From JAJDFU01 sp964595955 (GTDB lineage Bacteria; Bacteroidota; Bacteroidia; Chitinophagales; Saprospiraceae), in contig CAZQSF010000030.1 in assembly GCA_964595955.1 (NCBI GenBank), positions 1 through 38,449 on the forward strand: 38,449 nt of DNA. Reading direction: 5' to 3'. Under the pieces are notes generated by a model. It saw only the letters and a program-made list of their open reading frames with translations, was not told where the DNA came from and searched no databases. Within the stretch, counting starts at the first letter, position 1, and each line of letters begins with the position of its first letter. Both the position numbers and the translations under genes were made by a program. Positions 8,764 to 18,866 of the stretch are shown here, in pieces.

Positions 8764-9357
8764 ATGATCGCATATTTGAAAGGGCGCATCACCCATAAAT
8801 CGCCTACCTACATCGTGGTAGAGGCGGGCGGCGTAGGCTACGGGTTGAACATCAGCCTGCACACCTATGCCCAGCTGGAAAAGCTGGAAGAGGCCAAGGT
8901 GCTCACGCACTTTCACGTGAAAGAGGACAGCCAGACGCTCTACGGGTTTATGGAGGCCGCCGAGCGCAACCTGTTTCGGTTGCTCATCTCGGTGTCCGGG
9001 GTTGGGCCGGCTACCGCTCAGGTTTTACTCAGTACTATGACGCCCGAAGAAGCGCGGGTTGCCATCCTGGGGGAGCAGGTTTCGGCCTTTCACGCCGTCA
9101 AGGGCATCGGTCCCAAGACGGCCAAGCGCATCATTTTGGACTTGAAAGACAAGCTTCTCAAAGATAGCGGAACGGAAGAGGCGAGCTTTGTGCCTGCAGC
9201 AGACAATACGCTACGGCAGGAAGCGTTATCTGCATTGGTTGCTCTGGGGTTTGGAAAGTCTCAGGTGCAAAAAGCGCTTAACCGCGCAATGAAGGAAGAC
9301 CCATCCGTAAGGCAAGTCGAGACGCTTATTAAAATGGTGCTCAAGCAGCTATCCTGA
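8764..9357 (+). CDS. ruvA: Holliday junction branch migration protein RuvA
   Basis: DNA-binding subunit of the RuvAB motor that moves Holliday junctions during recombination repair. The 197-residue length is normal for the family. The N-terminal OB-fold begins MIAYLKGRI with VVEAGGVGYGL; two helix-hairpin-helix motifs follow (VSGVGPATA near residue 79 and VKGIGPKTAKRI near 114), and the C-terminal UBA-like domain that contacts RuvB contains ALVALGFGKSQVQKAL. The ATG at 8764 is chosen because the family always starts at this point; the frame is open upstream but not conserved in character. It lies just ahead of sprA, an arrangement I recall from other Bacteroidota genomes. Confidence 0.97.
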   Translation: MIAYLKGRITHKSPTYIVVEAGGVGYGLNISLHTYAQLEKLEEAKVLTHFHVKEDSQTLYGFMEAAERNLFRLLISVSGVGPATAQVLLSTMTPEEARVAILGEQVSAFHAVKGIGPKTAKRIILDLKDKLLKDSGTEEASFVPAADNTLRQEALSALVALGFGKSQVQKALNRAMKEDPSVRQVETLIKMVLKQLS

Positions 9358-9672
9358 CACCTTGCCGGTCTTTTGCCTGGCAGCAGAAGACATACAAGTG
9401 TTAAAAAATGAACAAGCAGCCATTAGGAAGCTCATCTGTCGTTCTCTTCCCGAAAGAGTAAGACGAGGGGCGATTCCCTTGGTTTTGAATGGGATGGTTT
9501 AGTTCCAGTACAAACAAGCGATAGGGCGGCCCATCGGGCCCGAAGGCCGGGAAACCCCTGCCGGAGCTTTTCGAAGCGAGCTGCCCTGCGATTGGACCGG
9601 CGGAGCTCTGTGTATTCAGGTGCGAGGCCGGGCTGTGTATTAAGCCGTTAACTCCCTTTTTGGACGTTGGTT
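9358..9672 (+). other. 315-nt ruvA-sprA intergenic region, no gene seen
   Basis: No start-to-stop reading frame here looks coding, and no clear rho-independent terminator follows ruvA. I found no exact TTTG/TAnnTTTG promoter pair, although sprA probably needs its own promoter or a long leader. The last third is rich in GGCC/CCGG-type tetranucleotides (about 9530-9640) and could fold, but I cannot assign a structured RNA. Confidence 0.5.
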
Positions 9673-12600
9673 ATGAGTGAAATTTTACGCCCGATTGGCA
9701 TAGCATGGTGCTGTTCTCTCTTGCTGCTGAGTAGCGCAAGGTTTGCAGATACTTCGTTTGTTGTACCCGCCCCGCAGAGCATCGGTCATTCCGGTCCGGC
9801 CACCGACACCGTTCCGCCACTTAAGGAGCGGTACGGGAGCTTTCTGACCGACCCGCCATCCAGTCCCTTCGATCTGGACGACCCGGCCGCTATCGAAAAG
9901 AACGTGGAATACGATCCCGAAAGCGGGCAGTACATCATAACCGAAAAGATCGGCGGTGATTACTTCCGGCCGCCCACCTATATGACGTTCGATGAGTACA
10001 TGGAGTTCATGCGGGAAAAGGAAGAGCGCGATTATTTCAACCGCCTGGCCGGGATCGCGACCGATGAAAACGCCAGCGCTACGGATCCCCTTGCCCGGGT
10101 GGATGTCAAGTCCAACCTGCTGGATCGACTCTTCGGCGGACGAACGATCGAGATCGATCCCCGGGGTACAATCGACCTGACCTTCGGCGTGGACCTCTCC
10201 CGGGTGGAGAACCCCATCCTCACCGAACGCCAGCGCCGCACCGGGGGCTTCAATTTCGATATGAACATTCAGATGAATGTGACGGGCAAAATCGGCCAGA
10301 AGCTCAACCTCACGGCCAATTACAACACCAACGCCACCTTCAACTTCGACAATCAGATCAAGATCGACTACAACAGCGATCTGTTCAGCGAAGACGAGAT
10401 CATTAAAAAGATCGAGGCCGGCAACGTGAGTTTTCCCTTGCGCGGTAGTCTCATTCAGGGCACCCAGAGTCTGTTTGGCTTCAAGACCGAGTTGCAGTTT
10501 GGCCGCCTCCGCCTCACCGGCCTGATCTCTCAGCAGCGCTCCCAGCGCAACAACATTCAGATCCAGGGGGGGAGCCAGTTGCAGACCTTCGAGGTCAAAG
10601 CAGATGAATACGACGAGAACCGTCACTTTTTCTTCTCCTTCTACAATCGGGGGGTCTACGAGGAAGCCCTGCAGAATATGCCGCAGATCAACACCTTGTT
10701 CAGAATCGAGAACATTCAGGTGTGGGTGACGAACGACCGGAACGCCACGGAAAATGTCCGCGACATCGTGGCCCTGGCCGACCTGGGTGAGCCGGACAGC
10801 CTCGTCAATCCCGATGCCATTACCTCCACGCCGCAGGATTTCGATATCACCGGTACCCGGGCCTTGCCCGACAACGACGCGAACGACCTCTATTCGCGGA
10901 TCAAGAACACCCCGGGCTCCAACAAGATCGACCAGGCAGTAGCCACCCTGAAAAACCAGTTCGGCCTGGTACAAACGCGCGACTTTGAAAAGGTGAGCGC
11001 CCGGCAACTCGACCCCTCCGAGTACACCTTCCATCCGGAGTTGGGCTACCTATCCCTCAACATCAACCTGCAACCCAACCAGGTGCTGGGTGTGGCCTTC
11101 GAATACTCCTACAACGGCGAAACCTATTTCGTGGGCGACCTGGCCAATAACATCCAGAACGTGAGCACGGATTCCCTGGATCCGGTGCCGGAGGTATTGT
11201 TCGTCAAAATGCTCAAGAGCACCATTCAGCGAACCGACGTGCCCACCTGGGACCTGATGATGAAGAACGTGTACGCCATCGGCGCCTTTCAGGTCAACCA
11301 GCAGGATTTCTTCCTGGATGTATATTACGAGGATCCCGGCGAGGGGGAAAAGCGTTTCCTGCCGGAATCCCAGATGAGCTCGCAATTCGGGGGGTTCCCC
11401 TGGTTGCGCCTGCTCAACCTGGACCGGCTCAACGTACAGGGAGATCCCGTGCCCGACGGGGTCTTCGACTACGTACCCGGCGTGACCATCAACCCCCGCA
11501 ACGGCCGCATCATATTCCCCGTGCTGGAGCCTTTTGGCACCTCCCTGGCCGATCGGCTGGAAGACGATATTGAAGAACCCTACATCTATCAGGAACTCTA
11601 CGATTCGACCCTGTTCCTGGCGCGGGAGTTCCAGGAGAAGAACCGCTATACCATACGGGGGGAGTACAAATCCAGTGTGTCTTCGGAGATCTCACTGGGG
11701 GCTTTTAACATCCCTCGAGGCTCCGTAACCGTGACTGCCGGCGGGCAGATTCTGCGCGAGGGCATCGACTATGAGGTGGACTACAACATCGGGCGGGTGC
11801 GCATCCTCAACGATGCGCTGCTCAGTTCGGGAGCGCCCATTAACGTCTCCTTTGAAGACAATACCCTCTTTGGGTTCCAGAACCGCACCATGCTGGGGCT
11901 TCGGGCCGATTATCAGCTGGATGATGACTTCAATATCGGAGCCACGTACCTGCACTTGTACGAACGCCCCTTCACCCAAAAAGTGAATATTGGCGACGAT
12001 CCGATCAACAACCGCATCTACGGGCTGGATATCAACTTCAGCCGCAAGGCTCCCTGGCTGACGAAAGCCGTAGATGCCCTGCCCGGCTTATCCACCAAAG
12101 CGCCCTCCAGCATTACGGTGAGCGCAGAAGGGGCCTTCCTCAAACCGGGCCACTCCCGAGCGATCAACCAGAACCGCGATTCCCGGGGAGGCCTGGTATA
12201 CATCGACGATTTTGAAGGAAGCACCAACGGTTTCGACCTTCGCCAGCCCGCCAACCGATGGGTGCTGGCTTCGGTGCCGCAACGGGGCCCCAACGACCCC
12301 TTGCCCAACTACTGGCCGGAAGGCGACCTGATCAACGACATCCGCTCGGGGGCCAACCGGGCTCATCTCAATTGGTACCGGATCGATCAGATTGCCCGTC
12401 GCAACGATGCCAGTGCAGGCGTGAACGACGACGTAAACCCCTACACCAGCCAGGTGTCGCTCGAAGAGGTGTTCCCCAACGTGACACTTACACCCGCCCA
12501 GTTGCCCAATATTCAGACCTTCGACCTCACCTATTATCCCAGTGCACGGGGCCAATACAACTTCGATGTACCGGGAGGGTATCCGGATATAGGCACTGCC

Positions 12601-15600
12601 GGCATCAGCTTTATCGGCGATTCGGTGATCCTCAACCAGCCCCGCACCCGCTGGGCCGGGATCATGCGCGAAATGCCGACGATCGACTTTCAGTCGGCCA
12701 ACATCGAATACCTGGAATTCTGGATGCTCAGTCCGTTCCTCAGCCCGGAAGACCCCTTCCAGCCCCACCCGGAGCGGGAAGGCATCAACGGGGGTACTCT
12801 GACGATCCATTTCGGCAACATTTCCGAAGATATACTCCGCGACTCGCGCATGTTCTTCGAAAACGGGCTGCCCGGCCCGACCAATCCCGACCGGCGCATC
12901 GACAGCACGGAATGGGGCGTGGTGCCCGTCACCCAGCGGGTGATCAACGCCTTTGACAACGATCCCGATTCCCGCGATCAGCAGGACCTGGGCTTCGACG
13001 GCCTCGACAACCAGGCCGAACGCGAAAACTACGTGGAGTATCTCGACGCCGTCCGGCAGGCCAACCCCAACGCTGCGGCGCGCCTGGAGCGCGACCCCTC
13101 GCAAGACGACTACGCCTACTATGCCGACGATGCCGTATTCGGCGATTCCGATGGGGTGCTGCGGCGCTACTACCGCTTTAACAATACGCAGGGCAACTCG
13201 CCCGTACAGCAGGGAGGTGTTCGTTCCTTCGCCTACACCAACTTTCCCGATGCCGAGGACATCGACAACGACAATACCGTCAACGAGACCGAAGCCTTTT
13301 TCGAGTACGAGATCCCGTTCTTCTACAGCCCTGTTCCCGGCGAAGAACGCTTCATAGATGAAAACCGGACCCCGTTCATCACCGACCGGCGCGAAGCGCC
13401 GGACGGCCGCATATGGTATCGCTTCCGGGTGCCTATCAACACCTCACAGCGGCGAAGTATAGGCGGAATACGGGATACCCGGTCCATTCGTTTCATGCGG
13501 ATGCTGATGCGCAATTTCGAACAGCAGACGACCTTCCGTTTTGCCACCCTGGAGCTCATTCGAAATCAGTGGCGAGAGTATCGCCAGGGCATTTCCAATG
13601 TGGAGTCGACGGATTGCGACGCGCAGGCTCAGGAATTCGTGATCGATGCCGTGGGAATCGAGCAGAACAGCAGCAAGGAGCCCTTCAATTACGTATTGCC
13701 CCTCGACATTCAGCGAGAGCAGTCTCTGGGGGTCTTCAATGCGCTTCAAAACGAACAGTCGCTCCTGTTGCGCACCACCTGCCTGGCGGATTCGGCCGAC
13801 GTATCGGTATTCAAGGTGCTCAACTTCGACTTTCGGGTCTACGAGCGGCTCAAGATGTTTGTGCACGCGGAGGAACTGCAGGCACAAAGCATTCCCGACG
13901 GCGCCGTCACGGTCTTTCTGCGCCTGGGCAGTGATTTCACCCAAAACTACTACGAGTACGAAATCCCGCTGGAGATGTCGGACCCGGATGTGGTAGCCGG
14001 TCTCAACCCGGCCGATGCCGAGTACAAGCTGGAGGTGTGGAAGCCCAACAACGAGTTCAACTTCCCGCTGACCCTGCTGCGCGACCTCAAGCAGGAACGG
14101 AACGATCAGGGCTTTCCCCTGGATCAGGAGTACAGCAAAGTCGTCCCGGGGCAGCAGCCCAACTCCCGCGAGCATCGCATCAGCGTGCGGGGCAACCCGA
14201 ACATGGGCTTTGTCAAGATTGCTATGATCGGGCTGCGCAATCCCTATCAGGGAGAGTTGCCCTCCTCGGCCGATGGGGTGGAGCTTTGGGTCAACGAAAT
14301 GCGACTGGAAGGCCTGGATGAGCGCGGTGGCGCAGCCGCCATTGGCCGCGTGGATATGCAGCTGGCCGACTTCGGCACCCTCACCCTGTCGGGCAATTAC
14401 AGCTCGATCGGCTTCGGGGCCATTGACCAGCGAGTGCAGGAACGGGCCCGCGAACAGACGGTGGGCTTCGACATCGCTACCCAGCTCCAGCTGGCGAAGT
14501 TCTTTCCCGCCCGCTGGGGGATCAACCTGCCCTTCTACGGCCAGATCTCAAAAACCATCAGCACTCCGGAATTTGATCCCTACGATCTCGATATCGTACT
14601 CAAAGACAAACTGCGCAATGCGGATTCGCGGGAAGAGCGGGACTCCATCCGGGAGGTAGCCCAGGATGTAACCACCATCCGCAGTTTCAACTTCACCGAT
14701 GTGCGCAAGCTGCGCACCAACAACAGCCGGACGCCCAAGCCCTGGGATATTGAGAATTTCGGGGTTTCCTATGCCTTTACCAACACGGACCATCGCGATC
14801 CGCTCATCGAGTCGGCAGTGACCCGCCGCCATACCGCCAGCCTGGACTACACCTATTCCCGCCCGGCCAAATACATCGAGCCATTCAAAAAGATCAAGAG
14901 CCCCTACCTGAAGCTGATCTCCCAGTTCAATTTCAATCCGCTGCCCAATACCTTCAATTTCAGTACGTTAATGGATCGCTCGCGCACCACGACGGTGTAT
15001 CGGAATACCGGGCTCAGTTCGCTGTTCAGCAGCTTCTGGAACAAACGGTTCGGCTGGGACCGCATCTACGACCTGCAGTGGGACCTGACCCGCTCGCTGA
15101 AATTAAACTTCAATGCCGTCAACAATGCCGTCATCGACGAGCCGGACGAATTCGACGTGCGCCGGCGAGCCGAGCTCAATCCGGGCATTGATCCCAAGCG
15201 CTATATTCGCGACAGCATCTGGTCGAACATCGCCCGGTTTGGCCGGACCAAAAACTACCGCCATAATTTCACCATCAACTGGAATTTGCCCATTCGGTTT
15301 TTGCCGTTTTTGGACTGGACCCAGTTCCGCGCCTTGTACCAGGGCGAATACAGCTGGACGGCTGCGGCGCTGAATGTGACCAATCTGGGCAATGTGATCC
15401 AGAACGGCCAGAACAGGCAACTCACAGCCGACCTTCGCTTCGAGCAGATCTACACCAAAAGCAAGTATTTGCGCACGATCGACCGGGGGCAGCAAGGCGG
15501 CCGGTCCAGCCGGGCCAGGCCGCCCACGCGAACGCCCAACCGCCCGGACCGCACAGACGACAAAAGCGGAGCCAAGGATGAAGGAGATGATAAAAAAAGC

Positions 15601-17082
15601 AAGCGGAGCGGCCCCTCCACCGTCGAACGCATTCTGCTTCGCCCGTTGCTGCTTTTGCGCAACGCCCGTTTTAATTTCCAGGAGCAGTTTCGAACGGTGC
15701 TGCCGGGCTTCCTGCCCGCAAGCAACATCCTGGGTATGAGCCCGGGGTTTGAGGCGCCGGGCTGGGATTTTGTGGCCGGCTGGCAGCCCCGGATCCGAAC
15801 CCTGGACCCCTCCGAGTACAACACCTCGCGCGACTGGCTCTTCCAGGCGCAGCAGCGCGGCTGGCTCACGGAGGATGTGCAGCTCAATCAAGAGGTCTAT
15901 CAGGAGTACACGCAGACGTACGATGCGCGCGTCACCCTGGAACCCATCAACGACCTGCGCATCGACCTCGATCTCAGCAGATCGTACACCGAGAATCACA
16001 CCCAGTTCTACAAAAACTTCGACCCCAACGGCGTGAACTTCGAACACCGGATCCCCAAGGACTTCGGTTCGATGACGATGAGCTTCTCAGCCCTCAATAC
16101 GCTCTTCAAGGATAGCGAGGACGAGATCAAAGATCTTTTCCAGCGCTTTGAAGACAACCGGCTGGTCATCTCCCAGCGTTTGGGTATGGGCATCCACTCG
16201 GACTCCATTCTGGCGGAGGAAGGATACACCTTTGGCTATGGTCGCAATCAGCAGGACGTTCTCATCCCGGCTTTCCTGGCCGCCTATACCGAGCAGGACC
16301 CCAACAGCGTAAAGCTGAATATCTTTGCTACCCGGCCGCGACTGAACTGGACGGTGAGTTACGACGGGCTCAGCAAGATGCCGAAACTGCGCGATCTGTT
16401 TCAGGAGTTCCGCCTGACCCATGGCTACCGGTCTACGCTCACGGTGAACAACTACAGTACGGGGATCCGCTATCTGGACGGGGTGGCCGAGGGCAACCCC
16501 GATCCCGTCAACCCGAACAATGGCAACTTCTTTGCCCGCCTGGAAATACCGCAGGTGGTCATCCAAGAGTCGTTTGCGCCCCTGGTCGGCCTGGCTACGA
16601 CCCTGCGCAACGGGCTGGCTGTCAATGCTGAATACCGTCAGACCCGCGGCCTGGCCCTGAGCCTGGTCGCCAATCAGATGACGGAAACCCGATCGAAGGA
16701 GATCATCGTCGGAACGAGCTACCTGCTGCGCAATGTCAACCTCTTCTCGGGTGGCGGCGGCGGGAGCAGGAACAGCAGCAACCAGGGCAGAGGCACTCCC
16801 CAACAAGGCGGAGCGGTTCGCCGGGGCCGCGACCTGGAACTGCAGTTCAACTTTTCGCTGCGCGACGATATCACATTTAATCACTTGCTGGACCAGAACA
16901 TTGTCGAACCCACCCGGGGCAATTATCAGATCCGGTTTTCGCCCACCGCCGAATACCAGATCAATCGCGACTTCTCGGTGAGGCTGTTTTTCGATTATAC
17001 CCGAAACAATCCCAAGGTATCCACGGGCTTTCCCCGAACGGATACGGCAGGAGGGGTTATCGTGCGCTATCAATTGCAGTAA
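9673..17082 (+). CDS. sprA: SprA (Sov) outer-membrane translocon of the type IX secretion system
   Basis: Giant beta-barrel that forms the T9SS exit channel across the outer membrane, needed in characterised species for secretion of adhesins and enzymes and for gliding. The 2469-residue length fits the family (about 2300-2500). An N-terminal signal peptide (about residues 1-26) is followed by SprA-type repeats such as GTIDLTFGVD near 170 and long alternating polar/hydrophobic strands with many aromatic residues. The ATG at 9673 is preferred over an in-frame TTG six bases upstream. Two low-complexity insertions stand out: a basic/acidic segment at about 1940-1985 and a Gly/Ser/Asn/Gln run at about 2360-2388. 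The protein ends in an aromatic barrel strand followed by VRYQLQ. Partner genes (sprE, gldKLMN, sprF-type) are not in this window. Confidence 0.96.
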   Translation: MSEILRPIGIAWCCSLLLLSSARFADTSFVVPAPQSIGHSGPATDTVPPLKERYGSFLTDPPSSPFDLDDPAAIEKNVEYDPESGQYIITEKIGGDYFRPPTYMTFDEYMEFMREKEERDYFNRLAGIATDENASATDPLARVDVKSNLLDRLFGGRTIEIDPRGTIDLTFGVDLSRVENPILTERQRRTGGFNFDMNIQMNVTGKIGQKLNLTANYNTNATFNFDNQIKIDYNSDLFSEDEIIKKIEAGNVSFPLRGSLIQGTQSLFGFKTELQFGRLRLTGLISQQRSQRNNIQIQGGSQLQTFEVKADEYDENRHFFFSFYNRGVYEEALQNMPQINTLFRIENIQVWVTNDRNATENVRDIVALADLGEPDSLVNPDAITSTPQDFDITGTRALPDNDANDLYSRIKNTPGSNKIDQAVATLKNQFGLVQTRDFEKVSARQLDPSEYTFHPELGYLSLNINLQPNQVLGVAFEYSYNGETYFVGDLANNIQNVSTDSLDPVPEVLFVKMLKSTIQRTDVPTWDLMMKNVYAIGAFQVNQQDFFLDVYYEDPGEGEKRFLPESQMSSQFGGFPWLRLLNLDRLNVQGDPVPDGVFDYVPGVTINPRNGRIIFPVLEPFGTSLADRLEDDIEEPYIYQELYDSTLFLAREFQEKNRYTIRGEYKSSVSSEISLGAFNIPRGSVTVTAGGQILREGIDYEVDYNIGRVRILNDALLSSGAPINVSFEDNTLFGFQNRTMLGLRADYQLDDDFNIGATYLHLYERPFTQKVNIGDDPINNRIYGLDINFSRKAPWLTKAVDALPGLSTKAPSSITVSAEGAFLKPGHSRAINQNRDSRGGLVYIDDFEGSTNGFDLRQPANRWVLASVPQRGPNDPLPNYWPEGDLINDIRSGANRAHLNWYRIDQIARRNDASAGVNDDVNPYTSQVSLEEVFPNVTLTPAQLPNIQTFDLTYYPSARGQYNFDVPGGYPDIGTAGISFIGDSVILNQPRTRWAGIMREMPTIDFQSANIEYLEFWMLSPFLSPEDPFQPHPEREGINGGTLTIHFGNISEDILRDSRMFFENGLPGPTNPDRRIDSTEWGVVPVTQRVINAFDNDPDSRDQQDLGFDGLDNQAERENYVEYLDAVRQANPNAAARLERDPSQDDYAYYADDAVFGDSDGVLRRYYRFNNTQGNSPVQQGGVRSFAYTNFPDAEDIDNDNTVNETEAFFEYEIPFFYSPVPGEERFIDENRTPFITDRREAPDGRIWYRFRVPINTSQRRSIGGIRDTRSIRFMRMLMRNFEQQTTFRFATLELIRNQWREYRQGISNVESTDCDAQAQEFVIDAVGIEQNSSKEPFNYVLPLDIQREQSLGVFNALQNEQSLLLRTTCLADSADVSVFKVLNFDFRVYERLKMFVHAEELQAQSIPDGAVTVFLRLGSDFTQNYYEYEIPLEMSDPDVVAGLNPADAEYKLEVWKPNNEFNFPLTLLRDLKQERNDQGFPLDQEYSKVVPGQQPNSREHRISVRGNPNMGFVKIAMIGLRNPYQGELPSSADGVELWVNEMRLEGLDERGGAAAIGRVDMQLADFGTLTLSGNYSSIGFGAIDQRVQERAREQTVGFDIATQLQLAKFFPARWGINLPFYGQISKTISTPEFDPYDLDIVLKDKLRNADSREERDSIREVAQDVTTIRSFNFTDVRKLRTNNSRTPKPWDIENFGVSYAFTNTDHRDPLIESAVTRRHTASLDYTYSRPAKYIEPFKKIKSPYLKLISQFNFNPLPNTFNFSTLMDRSRTTTVYRNTGLSSLFSSFWNKRFGWDRIYDLQWDLTRSLKLNFNAVNNAVIDEPDEFDVRRRAELNPGIDPKRYIRDSIWSNIARFGRTKNYRHNFTINWNLPIRFLPFLDWTQFRALYQGEYSWTAAALNVTNLGNVIQNGQNRQLTADLRFEQIYTKSKYLRTIDRGQQGGRSSRARPPTRTPNRPDRTDDKSGAKDEGDDKKSKRSGPSTVERILLRPLLLLRNARFNFQEQFRTVLPGFLPASNILGMSPGFEAPGWDFVAGWQPRIRTLDPSEYNTSRDWLFQAQQRGWLTEDVQLNQEVYQEYTQTYDARVTLEPINDLRIDLDLSRSYTENHTQFYKNFDPNGVNFEHRIPKDFGSMTMSFSALNTLFKDSEDEIKDLFQRFEDNRLVISQRLGMGIHSDSILAEEGYTFGYGRNQQDVLIPAFLAAYTEQDPNSVKLNIFATRPRLNWTVSYDGLSKMPKLRDLFQEFRLTHGYRSTLTVNNYSTGIRYLDGVAEGNPDPVNPNNGNFFARLEIPQVVIQESFAPLVGLATTLRNGLAVNAEYRQTRGLALSLVANQMTETRSKEIIVGTSYLLRNVNLFSGGGGGSRNSSNQGRGTPQQGGAVRRGRDLELQFNFSLRDDITFNHLLDQNIVEPTRGNYQIRFSPTAEYQINRDFSVRLFFDYTRNNPKVSTGFPRTDTAGGVIVRYQLQ

Positions 17083-17216
17083 GAGGCCGTTAAAATGCTG
17101 TTAAACCGGTCCGGGGCCGGCATCCTTTCGCTAATATTAAGGGGTTGTTGGGTTGAAGAAGAGGGGAATGGACTCGCCCCTTTTGGGTGTATATTATTCC
17201 GTCTTAAAGCAGCAGG

Positions 17217-18725
17217 ATGAATAAAAAGGCCATTTGGGCGATCATTGGACTGATGAGCGCAGCCGTCATCGGCGTGGTATGGTTGCAAATGGACCTCATC
17301 CGCACGGCCATCAAAGTCAATGAAGAGGAGTTCGACAAGAACGTCTACTCCGCGCTGAGCGAGGTGGCTGCAACCCTGGTCTACGAGGAGCGGCGGCAGG
17401 CTTTTCGCGTGTGGGGCAATGGCTTTGTCACCAATTACATGGAGCGGGGCGAGGAAATGGGGCCTTTGCCCGAGCACTCCTCCGGCCTTCCCTCGCTCAT
17501 GCGAGCTCGCGGGCAGGATATGCTGGATCAGCTGCTCACAGAACTGGCCGGCGTATGCACCTGTGAGAAGTGCCTTGCCGATCCGAGCAACCCCTATCGG
17601 CAGCTGTTGGCTTTTTACAGCCAATCTTTGCCGGCACTTCCCTTGGAGGAGCGCATCAACCCCAGTCATCTGCAAATGCTGTTGAGCCAGGAGCTCGCCA
17701 ATAAAGGTATAGATACCGACTTCAACTACGGGGTGTATTCGCGGGCGAAGAAAAGCTTTGTGCTCCTCAACGACCATTACGTTGTGGAGGATGCCCAGCC
17801 GAAGGAAGTGCTGCCGGGCTACCGCACGATTTACAATTCGCGTTACCGCGTGCATCTTTTCCCCGAGGAAATGCCCTCACCCGGCCTCCTGATGATCCAC
17901 TTCCCTGCTCGCGGATCTTTCCTGTGGCGTTCGCTTTGGCTCAACTTCCTGGGTTCTGTCTTCTTTACGGGGATTATCCTGTTTAGCTTTGGCTACACCA
18001 TCTACGTCATTTTCCGGCAAAAGAAGCTTTCGGAGATGAAGACCGACTTCATCAACAACATGACCCACGAATTCAAGACGCCCATCGCAACGATCTCTCT
18101 GGCGGTGGACAGCATCAACAGCCCCAAGGTGGCCAATGACGAGGACAAGGTGCGTCGCTTCGCCGGCATCATTCGCCAGGAAAACCAGCGGATGAACAAT
18201 CAGGTGGAGAAGGTACTGCAGATGGCCCTGCTCGACCGCAAGGACTTTTCCCTGAAACTCACCCGGGTCGACCTGCACGAGGTCATCCGGCGAGCTGCCG
18301 AGAACATCAGCTTGCAAGTGGATAAAAAAGGCGGTGCCGTTCACCTGGATTTGCAGGCCACACAACCCTCGGTGCAGGCCGATTTGACCCATGTGTCCAA
18401 TATTCTGAACAATCTGCTGGACAACGCCAATAAGTATTCTCCGGACCAGCCCGAGATCACGGTATCCACCCGCGATGTGCGCAACGGTGTGGAGGTCGCC
18501 GTTCGCGATCGCGGAATCGGCATGAGCAAAGAGTCTCGCAAGCAGATCTTCGACAAGTTCTACCGGGTACCTACAGGTAACCTGCACGATGTAAAGGGAT
18601 TTGGCCTGGGCCTTAGTTACGTTAAGGCCATGATGCTCGCCCATAAAGGCTATATCGAGGTCAGAAGCGAATTGGGAAAAGGCAGCAAGTTTATGCTGTT
18701 CTTCCCCCACCAGCAGGGCCTGTAG
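17217..18725 (+). CDS. RprX-like membrane sensor histidine kinase
   Basis: Two-component sensor kinase of 502 residues. TM1 is at about 6-26 and TM2 at about 240-264; between them lies a periplasmic sensor domain of about 210 residues with a CxCxxC cluster (Cys114, Cys116, Cys119). The cytoplasmic part has the HisKA phosphoacceptor His284 (NNMTHEFKTP), then an HATPase domain with N box (NNLLDNANKY), G1 (DRGIGM), F box (FDKFYRVP) and G2 (GFGLGLSYVK). The ATG at 17217 directly follows an AG-rich AGCAGG. The architecture and the paired downstream regulator resemble Bacteroides RprX. The signal is unknown; the cysteine cluster suggests metal or redox sensing, which is inference. Confidence 0.92.
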   Translation: MNKKAIWAIIGLMSAAVIGVVWLQMDLIRTAIKVNEEEFDKNVYSALSEVAATLVYEERRQAFRVWGNGFVTNYMERGEEMGPLPEHSSGLPSLMRARGQDMLDQLLTELAGVCTCEKCLADPSNPYRQLLAFYSQSLPALPLEERINPSHLQMLLSQELANKGIDTDFNYGVYSRAKKSFVLLNDHYVVEDAQPKEVLPGYRTIYNSRYRVHLFPEEMPSPGLLMIHFPARGSFLWRSLWLNFLGSVFFTGIILFSFGYTIYVIFRQKKLSEMKTDFINNMTHEFKTPIATISLAVDSINSPKVANDEDKVRRFAGIIRQENQRMNNQVEKVLQMALLDRKDFSLKLTRVDLHEVIRRAAENISLQVDKKGGAVHLDLQATQPSVQADLTHVSNILNNLLDNANKYSPDQPEITVSTRDVRNGVEVAVRDRGIGMSKESRKQIFDKFYRVPTGNLHDVKGFGLGLSYVKAMMLAHKGYIEVRSELGKGSKFMLFFPHQQGL

Positions 18726-18866
18726 TGCCGGCTGGCGGCAGTGCCAAAATCTCTGTATCTTACAATAAGCCGGCCTGTTTCCCTGTTTTGAAAAAGGAAA
18801 TAGAGGGCTGTAGCCGGACTGAGGCCATTGGCTGGAGGCAAATGATGAGTTTTTAAACCGTTATGC

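Noticed and set aside
9685..11034. 449-codon antisense open frame in the 5' part of sprA
   Set aside because: The sense strand encodes the well-supported SprA N-terminal half; the antisense peptide has no signal, domain or start context.
18729..18743. Small hairpin TGCCG...CGGCA just after the kinase stop
   Set aside because: Only a 5-bp stem and no T-run follows, so it is not supported as a terminator.
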